Below are positions 24,810-33,300 of a DNA stretch of 64,000 bases, one piece after another. The notes beneath the pieces are model-generated. The model did not search any database, was not told the origin of the DNA, and saw nothing but the letters and a program-made list of their open reading frames with translations. Origin of the DNA: Kribbella sp. ALI-6-A. GTDB taxonomy: Bacteria > Actinomycetota > Actinomycetes > Propionibacteriales > Kribbellaceae. Both the position numbers and the translations under genes were made by a program. Where the stretch lies: positions 1,054,001 through 1,118,000 of the forward strand of contig NZ_MTQN01000012.1 in the NCBI RefSeq assembly GCF_001984195.1, in the 5' to 3' direction. Position 1 is the first letter of the stretch. Each line of letters begins with the position of its first letter.

Positions 24810-26588
24810 ATGCTGCCCGCCCTGCTCGCCCTCCCGTATCTCGTTGCCTTCGACATCGACCAGGACGGCCGGTTGCTGATCGGGTACGACGGCAGCGGCG
24901 TCCGCCAGCTGCACGAGGTCGGACCGGACGGCGGGTGGCGCACCCTCACCGACCTCGACGAGCGGGTGGTCGCCGCGAAGTACGTGCCGGGAAGTCGCCA
25001 CGTGGTCGTCGAGCACGACACCGGCGGCGACGAGCGCGGTCAGCTGTCGCTGCTGGACCTGGCCGGATCCGCTGAGCTGCAGCCGCTGGTGCACGACCCG
25101 GCGTACTTCCATCACCTGATCGCCGCGCGGCCCGGCCGGGTCCTGTTCACCACCAACCGCCGCAACGAGATCGACTTCGACCTGGTCGCCCGAGACCTCG
25201 CCACTGGCGAGGAGACCACGCTGTACGACGGCGGCGGCTACGTCTACGCGGTGGACCCGTCGCCGGACGACCGGTGGGTCGCGGTGAGCCGCGCGGGTGG
25301 TCCGGCGAACTCCGTCCAGCTCCTGCTGGTCGAGACCGCGACCGGCCAAGTCAGCGACGTCACGGCGTACGACGACGAGACCTCCCTGTCCGCGGTCTCC
25401 TGGCTGCCCGATTCCAGCGGCTTACTGCTCTCCGGCGATCCCGACCGGGACCGGTTCGCGGTGTTCCGCTACGACCTGGCGACGCGCGCGCTGACCCCGC
25501 TGGTGTCCGACGACGCGCGGGATCTGATCGGCTGGGCGAGTCCGGACGGCCGGCACGTGCTGGTGGCTTCCAGCGACGACGGCCAGGTCACCTTGGCGCT
25601 GCACTCGCCGGACGGCGGGCTGGTCGCGCCGATCGCGCTGCCGCCGGGTGGGTGCGGCGCTGTGCTGGTCGAGTCCGAGCCGCACTGGTCGGCCGACGGA
25701 GGCCAGCTGGTGATCACCTACAGCAGTCCGGTCGAGCCGCCGTACGTGTTCCGGTACTCGGTGGAAACGGGTGAACTCGCTGCGGTGCGTGCGCCGGAGC
25801 CTGTCGAGCTTCCCGCCTTGAGCCACCCGACGTCGTACCGGGTCGAGTCGTTCGACGGTGAGCAGGTGCCGGTGTACGTGTTCCAGCCCGAGGGTGGTGG
25901 CGACGGCTCGGCGGTGCTGGTCGTGCACGGTGGGCCGGAGTGGCAGCACGGGCGGATCTGGGCGCCGCTGGTCGCCGGACTGGTTGCCGAAGGCCACACC
26001 GTGCTGGTGCCGAACGTGCGCGGCTCAGCCGGCTACGGCAAGCGCTGGTACTCGCTGGACGACCGGGAGCTGCGGCTGGACTCGGTCCGCGACCTGGCCG
26101 CGCTGCACGCCTGGCTGCCGACCATCGGCGTCGACCAGTCCCGCGTCGCACTGTGGGGCGGCTCGTACGGCGGCTACATGGTGCTGGCCGGACTGGCCTT
26201 CCAGCCGGAGCTGTGGGCGGCTGGTGTGGACATCGTCGGGATCGCCTCGCTGGTCACGTTCCTGGAGAACACGTCGGCGTACCGGCGGGTGGTGCGGGAA
26301 CGCGAGTACGGCTACCTCGCCACCGACCGGGAGTTCCTGGAGCTGGCCAGCCCGCTCAGCCGGGTGGACGCGATCGAGGCGCCGCTGTTCGTCATCCACG
26401 GCGCGAACGATCCGCGGGTGCCGCTGTCGGAGGCCGAGCAGATCGTGGCCGCGCTGAAGAAGCGGAAGGTGCCGTGCGAACTGCTCGTGTACGGCGACGA
26501 GGGGCACGGGCTGGCGAAGCGGAAGAACAAGCTGGACGCGTATCCGAAGGCGTTCGCGTTCCTGCGCGAGCACCTCGGCCGGGCCTGA
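24810..26588 (+). CDS. S9 family (prolyl oligopeptidase/acylaminoacyl) peptidase
   Basis: A 592-residue cytosolic serine peptidase. Residues to about 340 are repeated beta-propeller blades (PSPDDRWVAVS, WLPDSSGLLLSG and similar), and the C-terminal alpha/beta-hydrolase domain has nucleophile elbow WGGSYGGYM, Asp in HGANDPRVP and His in YGDEGHG. The propeller limits access to short peptides. ATG 24810 is 27 bases after the ABC gene on the same strand, so it may be the last gene of that operon, though no functional link is proven. Confidence 0.92.
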   Translation: MLPALLALPYLVAFDIDQDGRLLIGYDGSGVRQLHEVGPDGGWRTLTDLDERVVAAKYVPGSRHVVVEHDTGGDERGQLSLLDLAGSAELQPLVHDPAYFHHLIAARPGRVLFTTNRRNEIDFDLVARDLATGEETTLYDGGGYVYAVDPSPDDRWVAVSRAGGPANSVQLLLVETATGQVSDVTAYDDETSLSAVSWLPDSSGLLLSGDPDRDRFAVFRYDLATRALTPLVSDDARDLIGWASPDGRHVLVASSDDGQVTLALHSPDGGLVAPIALPPGGCGAVLVESEPHWSADGGQLVITYSSPVEPPYVFRYSVETGELAAVRAPEPVELPALSHPTSYRVESFDGEQVPVYVFQPEGGGDGSAVLVVHGGPEWQHGRIWAPLVAGLVAEGHTVLVPNVRGSAGYGKRWYSLDDRELRLDSVRDLAALHAWLPTIGVDQSRVALWGGSYGGYMVLAGLAFQPELWAAGVDIVGIASLVTFLENTSAYRRVVREREYGYLATDREFLELASPLSRVDAIEAPLFVIHGANDPRVPLSEAEQIVAALKKRKVPCELLVYGDEGHGLAKRKNKLDAYPKAFAFLREHLGRA

Positions 26589-26597
26589 GCCGGCCGA

Positions 26598-27014
26598 TCA
26601 GTCGGCTGTGATCGCGTCGGCCAACCGGGTGATCACCGCCTGCCAGTGCTTGCGTTGCAGCTCCCGCTCGCTCGCGTCGGCCAGCCGCTCCTGGTGGATG
26701 ACCAGTCGCGCGCGGCCCGGGGCCACCGGACTGACCGTCAGCTGCAGCGTCGTGTCGTGCGACCAGTCCGGCGGTTGCCAGGTGAGCCGGATCCGATCGA
26801 GGTCGCGGAAGCTCCGGGTCTCACCGCGCGTGCCGGTTCTGGTCTCGTAGCCCGCGCCCTTCTCCTCGTAGAGCGTGACACCGTCGCCAAGCCAGATCGC
26901 GACGCCCGCCGGCGAGGTGACGAAGTCCCACACCTCGTCGACCGGACGCTCGACGGTCTTCGAGACGCCGATCTGCCAGCCGACGTCCCTGGTCCGGCCG
27001 ACCTGACCGCTCAT
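26598..27014 (-). CDS. SRPBCC (AHSA1-like) domain protein
   Basis: A 138-residue START-fold protein: VSKTVERPVDEVWDFVTSPAGVAIWLGDG is the typical N-terminus, and the C-terminal helix ends KHWQAVITRLADAI. The family binds hydrophobic ligands or acts as a chaperone-like partner; the ligand is unknown. Its ATG overlaps the stop of ridA by 4 bp, so both are one operon that faces the WYL regulator gene divergently. Only eight bases separate it from the convergent peptidase gene. Confidence 0.85.
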   Translation of the reverse strand: MSGQVGRTRDVGWQIGVSKTVERPVDEVWDFVTSPAGVAIWLGDGVTLYEEKGAGYETRTGTRGETRSFRDLDRIRLTWQPPDWSHDTTLQLTVSPVAPGRARLVIHQERLADASERELQRKHWQAVITRLADAITAD

Positions 27015-27409
27015 CGGACCACCGCGGCGATCGCGCTGACCTCCAGCAGGGCGCCGGGCACTCCCAGTCCGGCGGTCACGAGGGCCTGAACCGTCGGCGC
27101 CGCACCTTCGAGGCCGGCCGCCGCGACCGGGTAAGCCTCGGTGATGTCGACGCCCTCGACCAGGTAGATCGTGACCGACACCAAATCGTGGACCGTCGCG
27201 CCGGCTGCGGCGAGCGCCGTCCTGAGGTTCTTCATCACCTGCTCGGTCTGGGCGGCGGCGTCGTCACCTCCGGTCAGGCGGCCCTGGCCGTCGACGGCGT
27301 TCTGCCCGCCGATGTAGATCGTGGTCGCGCCGGGCGGGACGACGGCGACGTGGGTGAACGCCGGAGAGTTCACGAGTCCTTCGGGGCGAAGCAGCGTTGT
27401 TGTGGTCAT
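27011..27409 (-). CDS. RidA family protein (Rid/YjgF/UK114)
   Basis: A 132-residue trimeric-type protein. It has VNSPAFTHVAVVPPGATTIYIGGQNAVDG, EQVMKNLRTALAAAGA and ALLEVSAIAAV. In RidA proper an Arg in the RVxxxV region near position 105 performs enamine/imine deamination; here the corresponding region reads TVQALVTAGL, so this is likely an outlying Rid subgroup with a different activity. First gene of a two-gene operon, with a 61-base promoter region shared with the divergent WYL gene. Confidence 0.87.
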   Translation of the reverse strand: MTTTTLLRPEGLVNSPAFTHVAVVPPGATTIYIGGQNAVDGQGRLTGGDDAAAQTEQVMKNLRTALAAAGATVHDLVSVTIYLVEGVDITEAYPVAAAGLEGAAPTVQALVTAGLGVPGALLEVSAIAAVVR

Positions 27410-27470
27410 GGAGCCAGCATCACCCACCACCCGGTCGGATACTGTCCGGGTTTGGGGAGAGAATTTCGGG

Positions 27471-28409
27471 GTGACCACCACCAACCGCCGCCTCGAGACG
27501 CTGTCGCTGCTGCAGACGCATCCGGGCATCTCGGCGCCCGCTCTCGCGGCCCGGCTCGGGGTCACCGAGCGCACGGCCCGCCGGGACATCGCCCAGCTGC
27601 GCGAGCTGGGCTACCGGATCGACGGCGAGGCCGGGAGGACCGGCGGCTATCGGCTGGCGCACGGACGGGCCATGCCGCCACTGCTGCTGGACGCCGACGA
27701 GGTCGCCGCTGTGGCGCTCAGCCTGCGGACCGGGGTGGGCGTCGAAGGGCTGGAGAGCGCCGCCGTCACGGCACTGGCGAAGCTGACCCAGGTGGTGCCG
27801 TCGCAGTGGCAGACCCGGCTGACGGCACTCACCGACGTCCAGACGTATCAGGGCCGCAGCCCGCGGCGGGCCGATCGCGACGTACTGGTTCAGCTCGCGC
27901 TGGCCTGCCGGGCCGGTGAGGCGATCCGGTTCCGTCACCGGCGGCTCGCGGCCGGCGACACCCACGCCGTCGAGGTGCAGCCGTACCGGCTGGTGACGCT
28001 GCGGCGGCTCTGGTACCTCGTCGCCTGCCCGCGGGGCGAGACCGAGTGGAAGGTGTACGCCGCCGACCGGATCTCGCAGGCGCAACCGCTCGGGATCCAC
28101 CTGCCCGCACCGGAACCACCGGACGACGCCGCGCAGCTGGTCGCCCGGTCACTGGCCCACGGGCGGTGGCGGCACCAGGTGCGGGTCCGGGTGCACACGT
28201 CGGCCGACCTGGTCCGCGAGCTGGTCGATCCGAGCGTCGCGGCCGTGGTGGAGGACGGTGACGAGTGCGAGCTGCACTTCGGCACCGACGACCTCGACTG
28301 GGCCGCGCGCTGGCTGGCGTACCTGAACCTCGACCTCGACGTCGTCGAGCCGGCGGCGCTGAGCGACCGGCTGCGGAACTTCGGGCGGTGGCTGTCCGAG
28401 CGCTACTGA
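27471..28409 (+). CDS. DeoR-HTH/WYL-domain transcriptional regulator
   Basis: A 312-residue regulator: the N-terminal helix-turn-helix (PALAARLGVTERTARRDIAQL), a wing ending GGYRL, and a C-terminal WYL domain (VQPYRLVTLRRLWYLVACPRG) that senses small ligands or nucleic acids in this family. GTG 27471 has GGGGAGAG at good spacing. The imperfect palindrome CGGA-N5-TCCG at 27436-27448 in the divergent promoter is a possible operator. It most likely regulates itself and the ridA-SRPBCC operon. Confidence 0.9.
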   Translation: MTTTNRRLETLSLLQTHPGISAPALAARLGVTERTARRDIAQLRELGYRIDGEAGRTGGYRLAHGRAMPPLLLDADEVAAVALSLRTGVGVEGLESAAVTALAKLTQVVPSQWQTRLTALTDVQTYQGRSPRRADRDVLVQLALACRAGEAIRFRHRRLAAGDTHAVEVQPYRLVTLRRLWYLVACPRGETEWKVYAADRISQAQPLGIHLPAPEPPDDAAQLVARSLAHGRWRHQVRVRVHTSADLVRELVDPSVAAVVEDGDECELHFGTDDLDWAARWLAYLNLDLDVVEPAALSDRLRNFGRWLSERY

Positions 28410-28421
28410 CTGGCTGGGGTG

Positions 28422-29333
28422 CTACTGAAAGGCCGGTTGCAGCGGCTGCAGCGTCGTGTTGGTCGCGTCGAGCCGGACCGGCAGACCGAGCGGTACGGCG
28501 AGGTTGAGGTCCTCGTGGCCGATCGCGGCTCCGGAGACCATCGGGATCCCGAGCGGTTCCAGCCGGTCGCGGACGACGTCGGCGACGAGGCCGCTGTCGT
28601 CGGCGTCGCTGAAGTCGCCGATCACCAGTCCGGTCACTTGGTCGAACCAGCCGGATCGCAGCAGCTGGGTCACCAGCCGGTCGACGCGATAGCCGTCCTC
28701 GCTGACGTCCTCCAGGACGACGATGCCGTCCGGCTTCGCCGCCGTCGGCGTACCGATGCTGGCGGAGAGCAGCGCCAGGTTGCCGCCGAGGAGCCGGCCT
28801 TCCGCCGTACCGGGGACGACTGTCTGGGCGCCCTGCGGGGCGAGCAGATCGGTGACGGACTCGGGCTCGAAGAGAAGATCGCGCAGGCGTGCGCCGCCCG
28901 CCGCGAGCTGCTCGACGCCGGCCGCCATCGGGCCGTGCACGGTCACCAGACCGCGCGCGTTGAACGCCTCGTGCAGCGCGGTGATGTCGCTGAACCCGAC
29001 GAAGACCTTCTCCACCGCGGCCAGCTCGTCGAGGTCGAGCAGCGGCAGCATCCGCTGGACGCCGTACCCGCCGCGTCCGCAGAACACCGCGCTGTAGCTG
29101 TCGTCCAGCCAGGCCTTGGTGAAGTCGTCGGCCCGGGCCGCGTCAGTACCGGCCAGGTACGGCAGCCGCTCGTCGCGGGCGAGCGCGGACGGCATCACCA
29201 CGACCTCGAGCCCCCACTCCCGCAGCCGCTCCGTGCCCGTCGCCAGCCGCGCCGCGTTCAACGGTCCCGCCGGCGCCACCACTGCCACCCGATCCCCAGC
29301 CGCGAGCCGCCGCGGTCGCCTCACATCCGTCAC
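28422..29333 (-). CDS. S66 family peptidase (LD-carboxypeptidase/MccF type)
   Basis: A 303-residue serine peptidase. The opening LAAGDRVAVVAPAGPLNAARL, FCGRGGYGVQRMLPLLD, the nucleophile segment VGFSDITALHEAF, and the Glu/His segments VLEDVSEDGYRVDR and AIGHEDLNLAVPLG are all diagnostic. The family trims tetrapeptides of recycled murein or detoxifies microcin C-like acyl-adenylates. It is the last gene of the nitrilase operon, nine bases after the tautomerase-like gene, an unusual setting suggesting an amide-cleaving step in the same pathway. Confidence 0.92.
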   Translation of the reverse strand: MTDVRRPRRLAAGDRVAVVAPAGPLNAARLATGTERLREWGLEVVVMPSALARDERLPYLAGTDAARADDFTKAWLDDSYSAVFCGRGGYGVQRMLPLLDLDELAAVEKVFVGFSDITALHEAFNARGLVTVHGPMAAGVEQLAAGGARLRDLLFEPESVTDLLAPQGAQTVVPGTAEGRLLGGNLALLSASIGTPTAAKPDGIVVLEDVSEDGYRVDRLVTQLLRSGWFDQVTGLVIGDFSDADDSGLVADVVRDRLEPLGIPMVSGAAIGHEDLNLAVPLGLPVRLDATNTTLQPLQPAFQ

Positions 29334-29342
29334 GCCCGAAAC

Positions 29343-29765
29343 CTATCGGACGCCGTACGCCGTCGAGTTCCTGCTCCTCTCGTCGCCGGTCCAGTCGGTG
29401 TTGAAGCCGCCGAGGTGCGGGTGGTACATCTCGTCGCCGTCGTGCTGGGTGAACTCGACCTTCAGCCACAGGGCGTCGAGCGCGAACGTCTCCACGCACG
29501 CGTCGATCAGGGCCTGCGCCAGCCGGGCCCTCGTCTCGACCGGGCGGCCTTTGCGGATGTCACACATGATCAGCCCCGAGGGCGTGGGCGGACCGGACTC
29601 GTGGCACCGCCAGACCGCGCCGGGGCCGAGGGCGTGCACGGAGACCGTGAGCAGATCCATGCCGACCTGCATGATTTCTGCGTAGACGCGCCCGACACGT
29701 TCCGCGAACATTTGCCGGGTGGCTTCGTCCGCGGTCAGCGGCAGGTCGACCTGGATCGAGGGCAT
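29343..29765 (-). CDS. Tautomerase/MIF-superfamily protein
   Basis: A 140-residue protein whose processed N-terminus would be Pro2 (MPSIQVDLPLTADEAT), the catalytic base of 4-oxalocrotonate tautomerase-like enzymes. The beta-alpha-beta layout continues with GMDLLTVSVHALGPGAVWRC and RARLAQALIDACVETFAL. The longer C-terminus (YHPHLGGFNTDW) is not typical. By context it isomerises an unsaturated acid or dehalogenates/hydrates an intermediate after nitrile or amide cleavage. It lies 13 bases downstream of the amidase. Confidence 0.75.
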   Translation of the reverse strand: MPSIQVDLPLTADEATRQMFAERVGRVYAEIMQVGMDLLTVSVHALGPGAVWRCHESGPPTPSGLIMCDIRKGRPVETRARLAQALIDACVETFALDALWLKVEFTQHDGDEMYHPHLGGFNTDWTGDERSRNSTAYGVR

Positions 29766-29778
29766 GAGGTTCCTTTCG

Positions 29779-31104
29779 TCAGTCCCGGCTGACTTGCCGG
29801 GTGAGTTCGAGGGCGCGGGCGGCGGCGAAGAGCAGGTCTTCGTTGCCCGGCGCGGTGATCAGTTGTACGGCGATCGGCAGTCCGTCGATCCGTCCGGCCG
29901 GAACGCTGATCGCCGGCGAACCGGTCAGGTTCCAGGGGCTGGTCAGTGACAGGAGCGCGGCCCGCACTTCGAGGTCGGTGCCGGCTACCGAGAGGCTGCG
30001 TTCGCCGATGGCCGGGGCCACGACCGGCACGGTCGGCAGCGCCAGTACGTCGTACGTCGACAGCAACTTGGCCACCACGTCGCGCAGTTCGTGACGTGCC
30101 TCGTCGGCCTGGGCATAGCTCCGGCGGGAGATCTCGCGACCCTGGTTCAGTCGCGCCCGGACCTCCGGATCGATGAGTTCGGCGTCCGCGTCGAGGTGGT
30201 GCTCGTGCACGCGGAACGCTTCCCTGCCTTGCAGAACGGAGAAGATCTCGAAGAGGCTCTCGGGTCGCTCCCACCGGGGAAAACCCTGGACGACGTCGAC
30301 GTCGAACCCGGCCGAGTCGACGGCCTGCCAGGTCAGGTGCTCGACGCGCGGATCGGTGACGGCGATCGAACCGGGTGGAATCCAGCCGACCGAGACGCGG
30401 CTGGACCGTTTCTCCACCGACCGGTGGCTGATCACCTGGTAACCGATGAGGGCGTCCTCGGTCGTCGCGGCGAAGAGACCGACGTGGTCGAGGGTTGGCG
30501 CGAGGGGATACACGCCGTTGCTCGGGACAACGTCGTACGCCGGCTTGAGTCCGATCACCCCGCAGAGCGCGGCCGGCACCCGGACCGAGCCCGCTGTGTC
30601 GGTGCCCAGTGCGATCGGCACCAGACCGGCGGCCACCGCGACCGCGCTGCCACCGCTGCTGCCGCCGGACATCCGGCGGGGATCGGTCGGGTTGCGGGAG
30701 GGGCCGTGGACCGACCGATCGCCGGTCGCGCCGTACGCGAACTCGTGCAGCGTTGTCTTGCCGATGATCACCGCCCCGGCATCACGCAATCGCCGAACGA
30801 CCTCGGCATCCTCCGCCGCGACCGCCCCGAAGGACGTCTCCGATCCACAGCTGGTGAGCAGACCGGCCACGTCGATCAGGTCCTTCACCGCCACCGGAAC
30901 TCCGTGCAGCGGCCCGCGATCGATGCCTGCGGCAAGCTCTTCGTCGGCCAGCTCGGCCGCTGCCCGCGCGCCCTCGTCGTCGATCAGCGCGAACGCGTTG
31001 AGGGTGGGATTCAGCTCGTGCGTACGCCGGAGGGCCGCGTCGGTCAGCGCACGAGACGAGGTTTCCCGACGGCGCAGGGCCCGGGCCAGTTCAGCGGCCG
31101 TCAC
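29779..31104 (-). CDS. Amidase signature family enzyme
   Basis: A 441-residue hydrolase with the full Ser-cisSer-Lys triad: Lys74 in VPVAVKDLID, cis-Ser149 in MSGGSSGGSAVAVAAG and nucleophile Ser173 in GTDTAGSVRVPAALCG, spaced 75 and 24 as in GatA. GTG 31104 overlaps the stop of the membrane-protein gene by 4 bp. It is not GatA, since no gatB or gatC is near. In this operon it should convert an amide, possibly from a nitrile or carbamoyl compound handled by the nitrilase-fold enzyme, to an acid and ammonia. Confidence 0.93.
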   Translation of the reverse strand: MTAAELARALRRRETSSRALTDAALRRTHELNPTLNAFALIDDEGARAAAELADEELAAGIDRGPLHGVPVAVKDLIDVAGLLTSCGSETSFGAVAAEDAEVVRRLRDAGAVIIGKTTLHEFAYGATGDRSVHGPSRNPTDPRRMSGGSSGGSAVAVAAGLVPIALGTDTAGSVRVPAALCGVIGLKPAYDVVPSNGVYPLAPTLDHVGLFAATTEDALIGYQVISHRSVEKRSSRVSVGWIPPGSIAVTDPRVEHLTWQAVDSAGFDVDVVQGFPRWERPESLFEIFSVLQGREAFRVHEHHLDADAELIDPEVRARLNQGREISRRSYAQADEARHELRDVVAKLLSTYDVLALPTVPVVAPAIGERSLSVAGTDLEVRAALLSLTSPWNLTGSPAISVPAGRIDGLPIAVQLITAPGNEDLLFAAARALELTRQVSRD

Positions 31105-32279
31105 GACGCGAATCCAGGCAGCAGACCGAGCGACGGCACGATCACGGCCGTGCAGCCGCTCATCGACGCGACGTTGCCGGTGAAAGGATGGACGGTCTTC
31201 GGCAGCCGAGCCGAGATCGCCGCTGCCACCGGCGGAGCGATCAGCGCGCCGGCCAGCGCACCGGCCACGATCGACTCGAAGGTCCCGCCGAAAGCCAGCA
31301 CGGTGGCCGGCGCGACCGAAACGACCGGCACGAACGTGGGGTAGAAGCCGTGCCTGGTCCACCGCTTCCGCCAGATGATCACACCCGTCAACGCGGTGAG
31401 GACCTGTCCGGCGAGCACGGCGTAGAACAATCCGGATCCGTACGACGTACTGGCCGGACTCATCAGGTGGGCGACGACGGCGCCCAGGATGAGCACAGCG
31501 CTCGCCCACTCGTTGCCGAAGAACTGCGCCTCGGAGAAGTCGGCCAGCGCACGACGCGGCACCCACAGCAGCGACGATTGGCGGGAGACCGGATCACGCT
31601 TCACACGGGTGCGCCAGGCGCCTGGGGCCGGCATCCAACTCAGGCGGGTGCAGACCCAGAACGCCACGAGCGCGGCGAGCCACATGCCGGTGGTGGCGCC
31701 GACGACCGGTGGGAGTTCGAGAGGACCGCAGACGTACCCGACAACCAAGATCGAGGCCGGTGGGGTCAGCAGCGCACCCAGAACGGCAGCCGTGAGACCG
31801 ATCCTCCACCCAGGTCCGTAGAGCACGACGATCGCCGGCGCCACCGACACCAGCGGTACGAACAACGGCTGCCAACTGCCGGATCCGAGGGTCCACCCCC
31901 AGGCGACAGTGCCCAGCAGGAGACCGGCCAGTGCACTGCCTGCCACCCACGGCCACAGACCGGTGCCGCAGGCCTGGACGAACCCCTGCCACCGCCACGA
32001 CCGTCGATGCGCGACGTGCCCGATCAGACCGCCGAGAAGCAGCAACGCACCGGCCGGAGCCACCGCGTAGAACTGTGGTTCGCTGATTGACTCGACCAGC
32101 CACGAGGAGAGCCGGCCGAGGTCGGTGTAGTCGCCGTCCCACGGCTGCCAGGTCGCGCCCCGGACGACTCGGGAGAACGTCCAGGCGGCGAGCGCCAGGA
32201 GCGCGAGGGCGACCGATCCCGCGCCCAGTACTCCGGCCCTTCCCGGGCCGGCGACACCCGTACTGCGGACTGTCGTCAT
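31101..32279 (-). CDS. Unrecognised membrane protein with an internal duplication
   Basis: A 392-residue polytopic protein with about ten hydrophobic segments. Two halves repeat: FVPLVSVAPAIVVLYGPGWR and then LGALLTPPAS in the first, FVPVVSVAPATVLAFGGTFE and LAGALIAPPVA in the second, roughly 190 residues apart. Such inverted or tandem repeats are usual in transporters and channels. I cannot place it in a named family. Between the nitrilase and amidase, with 4-base gap and 4-base overlap, it is the natural candidate for uptake of the operon's substrate. Confidence 0.7.
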   Translation of the reverse strand: MTTVRSTGVAGPGRAGVLGAGSVALALLALAAWTFSRVVRGATWQPWDGDYTDLGRLSSWLVESISEPQFYAVAPAGALLLLGGLIGHVAHRRSWRWQGFVQACGTGLWPWVAGSALAGLLLGTVAWGWTLGSGSWQPLFVPLVSVAPAIVVLYGPGWRIGLTAAVLGALLTPPASILVVGYVCGPLELPPVVGATTGMWLAALVAFWVCTRLSWMPAPGAWRTRVKRDPVSRQSSLLWVPRRALADFSEAQFFGNEWASAVLILGAVVAHLMSPASTSYGSGLFYAVLAGQVLTALTGVIIWRKRWTRHGFYPTFVPVVSVAPATVLAFGGTFESIVAGALAGALIAPPVAAAISARLPKTVHPFTGNVASMSGCTAVIVPSLGLLPGFAS

Positions 32280-32283
32280 GACG

Positions 32284-33183
32284 TCACCTCGGGAGCGGAG
32301 CGCGGTCGTTGTAGCCGAGCATCTGGTCGTACAGGTCGGTCCGGCGGTCCCGGTGCAGGTCGTTGAGCTGGTTCCAGATCGGAGCCGTGCGCGCCGCCGT
32401 CAGGTCGATGTCGGCGTAGATGATCGTGTCCTCGTCCGGGCCGGCGATCCGGTCGATCGGCCAGCCGTTCGTGCCGGCGATCAGCGAGTTGCCCATGAAA
32501 CCCGCGCCGCGCTCCTGGCCGATCCGGTCCGCGGTGGCGATGAAGACGTTGTTGGCGTGCGCCGCCGTCATCGTCAGGTACGCCGCCATGCAGACGCCGC
32601 TCGCGTCGTACAGGGGTGGCGGGGTCCAGACCCAGCCGGTGGGGACGCAGATGATGTCGGCACCCATTTGCGTGACGATCCGCGCGGTCTCGGGGAACCA
32701 GATGTCCCAGCACACCAGCAAGCCGATCCGGCCGATCTTGGTGTCGAAGACCGAGAATCCCTCGTCGCCCGGCGTGAACCACAGCTTCTCGGTGTTCCAC
32801 AGGTGGGTCTTGCGGTACCGGCCGATGTAGCCCTCCGGGCCGACCAGCACGGCGGTGTCGTAGAGCTTCAGACCGTCGCGTTCGGCCACGCAGCCGACGA
32901 GGTAGACGTTCCGCGCGGCCGCGATGCGGGCGAACGACTCCACCGTCGGCCCGTCCGGTACGGCCTCGGCGTGGGCGAAGGCCTCCTCCCGGGTCTCGAA
33001 CACGTAGCCGGTGGTCGCCAGCTCCGGGAGCACGATCAGATTCGCTCCCGCGTCCGCCGCCGCGATCAGCCGCTGCTCGACGGCGAGCGCGTTCGCCTTG
33101 AGGTTCTCGACTCCGACCCGGGGCTCGAACTGCGCCACCGCAACCCGTACCGGGCTCACTCTGTGATCTGCCGCTGCCGTCAT
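32284..33183 (-). CDS. Nitrilase-superfamily carbon-nitrogen hydrolase
   Basis: A 299-residue enzyme with the Glu-Lys-Cys triad visible as Glu54 (LIVLPELATTGY), Lys125 (YRKTHLW) and Cys158 (LLVCWDIWFPE). The sequence around the triad is closest to the amidase and N-carbamoyl-amidase branches (RamA, N-carbamoylputrescine amidase), so it probably cleaves an amide or carbamoyl group rather than a nitrile. ATG 33183 has GAGGAGG eight bases upstream. It is the first gene of a five-gene operon whose promoter overlaps the HxlR sites. Confidence 0.92.
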   Translation of the reverse strand: MTAAADHRVSPVRVAVAQFEPRVGVENLKANALAVEQRLIAAADAGANLIVLPELATTGYVFETREEAFAHAEAVPDGPTVESFARIAAARNVYLVGCVAERDGLKLYDTAVLVGPEGYIGRYRKTHLWNTEKLWFTPGDEGFSVFDTKIGRIGLLVCWDIWFPETARIVTQMGADIICVPTGWVWTPPPLYDASGVCMAAYLTMTAAHANNVFIATADRIGQERGAGFMGNSLIAGTNGWPIDRIAGPDEDTIIYADIDLTAARTAPIWNQLNDLHRDRRTDLYDQMLGYNDRAPLPR

Positions 33184-33206
33184 GACCTGGCCTCCTCGCT
33201 CCAACT

Positions 33207-33223
33207 GGTTTCAACTTGAAACC
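33207..33223. promoter_or_regulatory. HxlR operator 1
   Basis: GGTTTCAA-C-TTGAAACC, a perfect palindrome with 8-bp arms. It lies just downstream of the predicted start of the nitrilase transcript, where a bound repressor would block elongation or clearance. Confidence 0.75.
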
Positions 33224-33234
33224 GCTTGATCGGG

Positions 33235-33263
33235 AGCGTAGAGCAGCTGGTTTATACTTGCAA
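33235..33263 (-). promoter_or_regulatory. Promoter of the nitrilase operon
   Basis: On the minus strand TTGCAA (33263-33258) and TACGCT (33240-33235) are separated by exactly 17 bases. The -35 lies inside operator 2. TATACT at 33253-33258 on the plus strand is a candidate -10 for hxlR. Confidence 0.5.
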
Positions 33264-33265
33264 CC
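33249..33265. promoter_or_regulatory. HxlR operator 2
   Basis: GGTTTATACTTGCAACC matches operator 1 at 14 of 17 positions (shared pattern GGTTTnnnCTTGnAACC). The centre-to-centre distance is 42 bp, four helical turns, so two dimers would sit on one DNA face. Confidence 0.7.
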
Positions 33266-33300
33266 ACTTGACTCCGGGCTTTTCGATCGAGGAGATCCAG

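Noticed and set aside
30091..31344. A 417-residue plus-strand frame opposite the amidase and membrane protein genes
   Set aside because: The opposite strand has the complete amidase triad and operon overlaps; this frame shows no motif.
31104..31566. An N-terminal extension of the amidase by about 150 residues
   Set aside because: The extension lies within the upstream membrane-protein gene in another frame and is Arg/Gly-rich; GTG 31104 with a 4-bp stop overlap fits family length and triad spacing.
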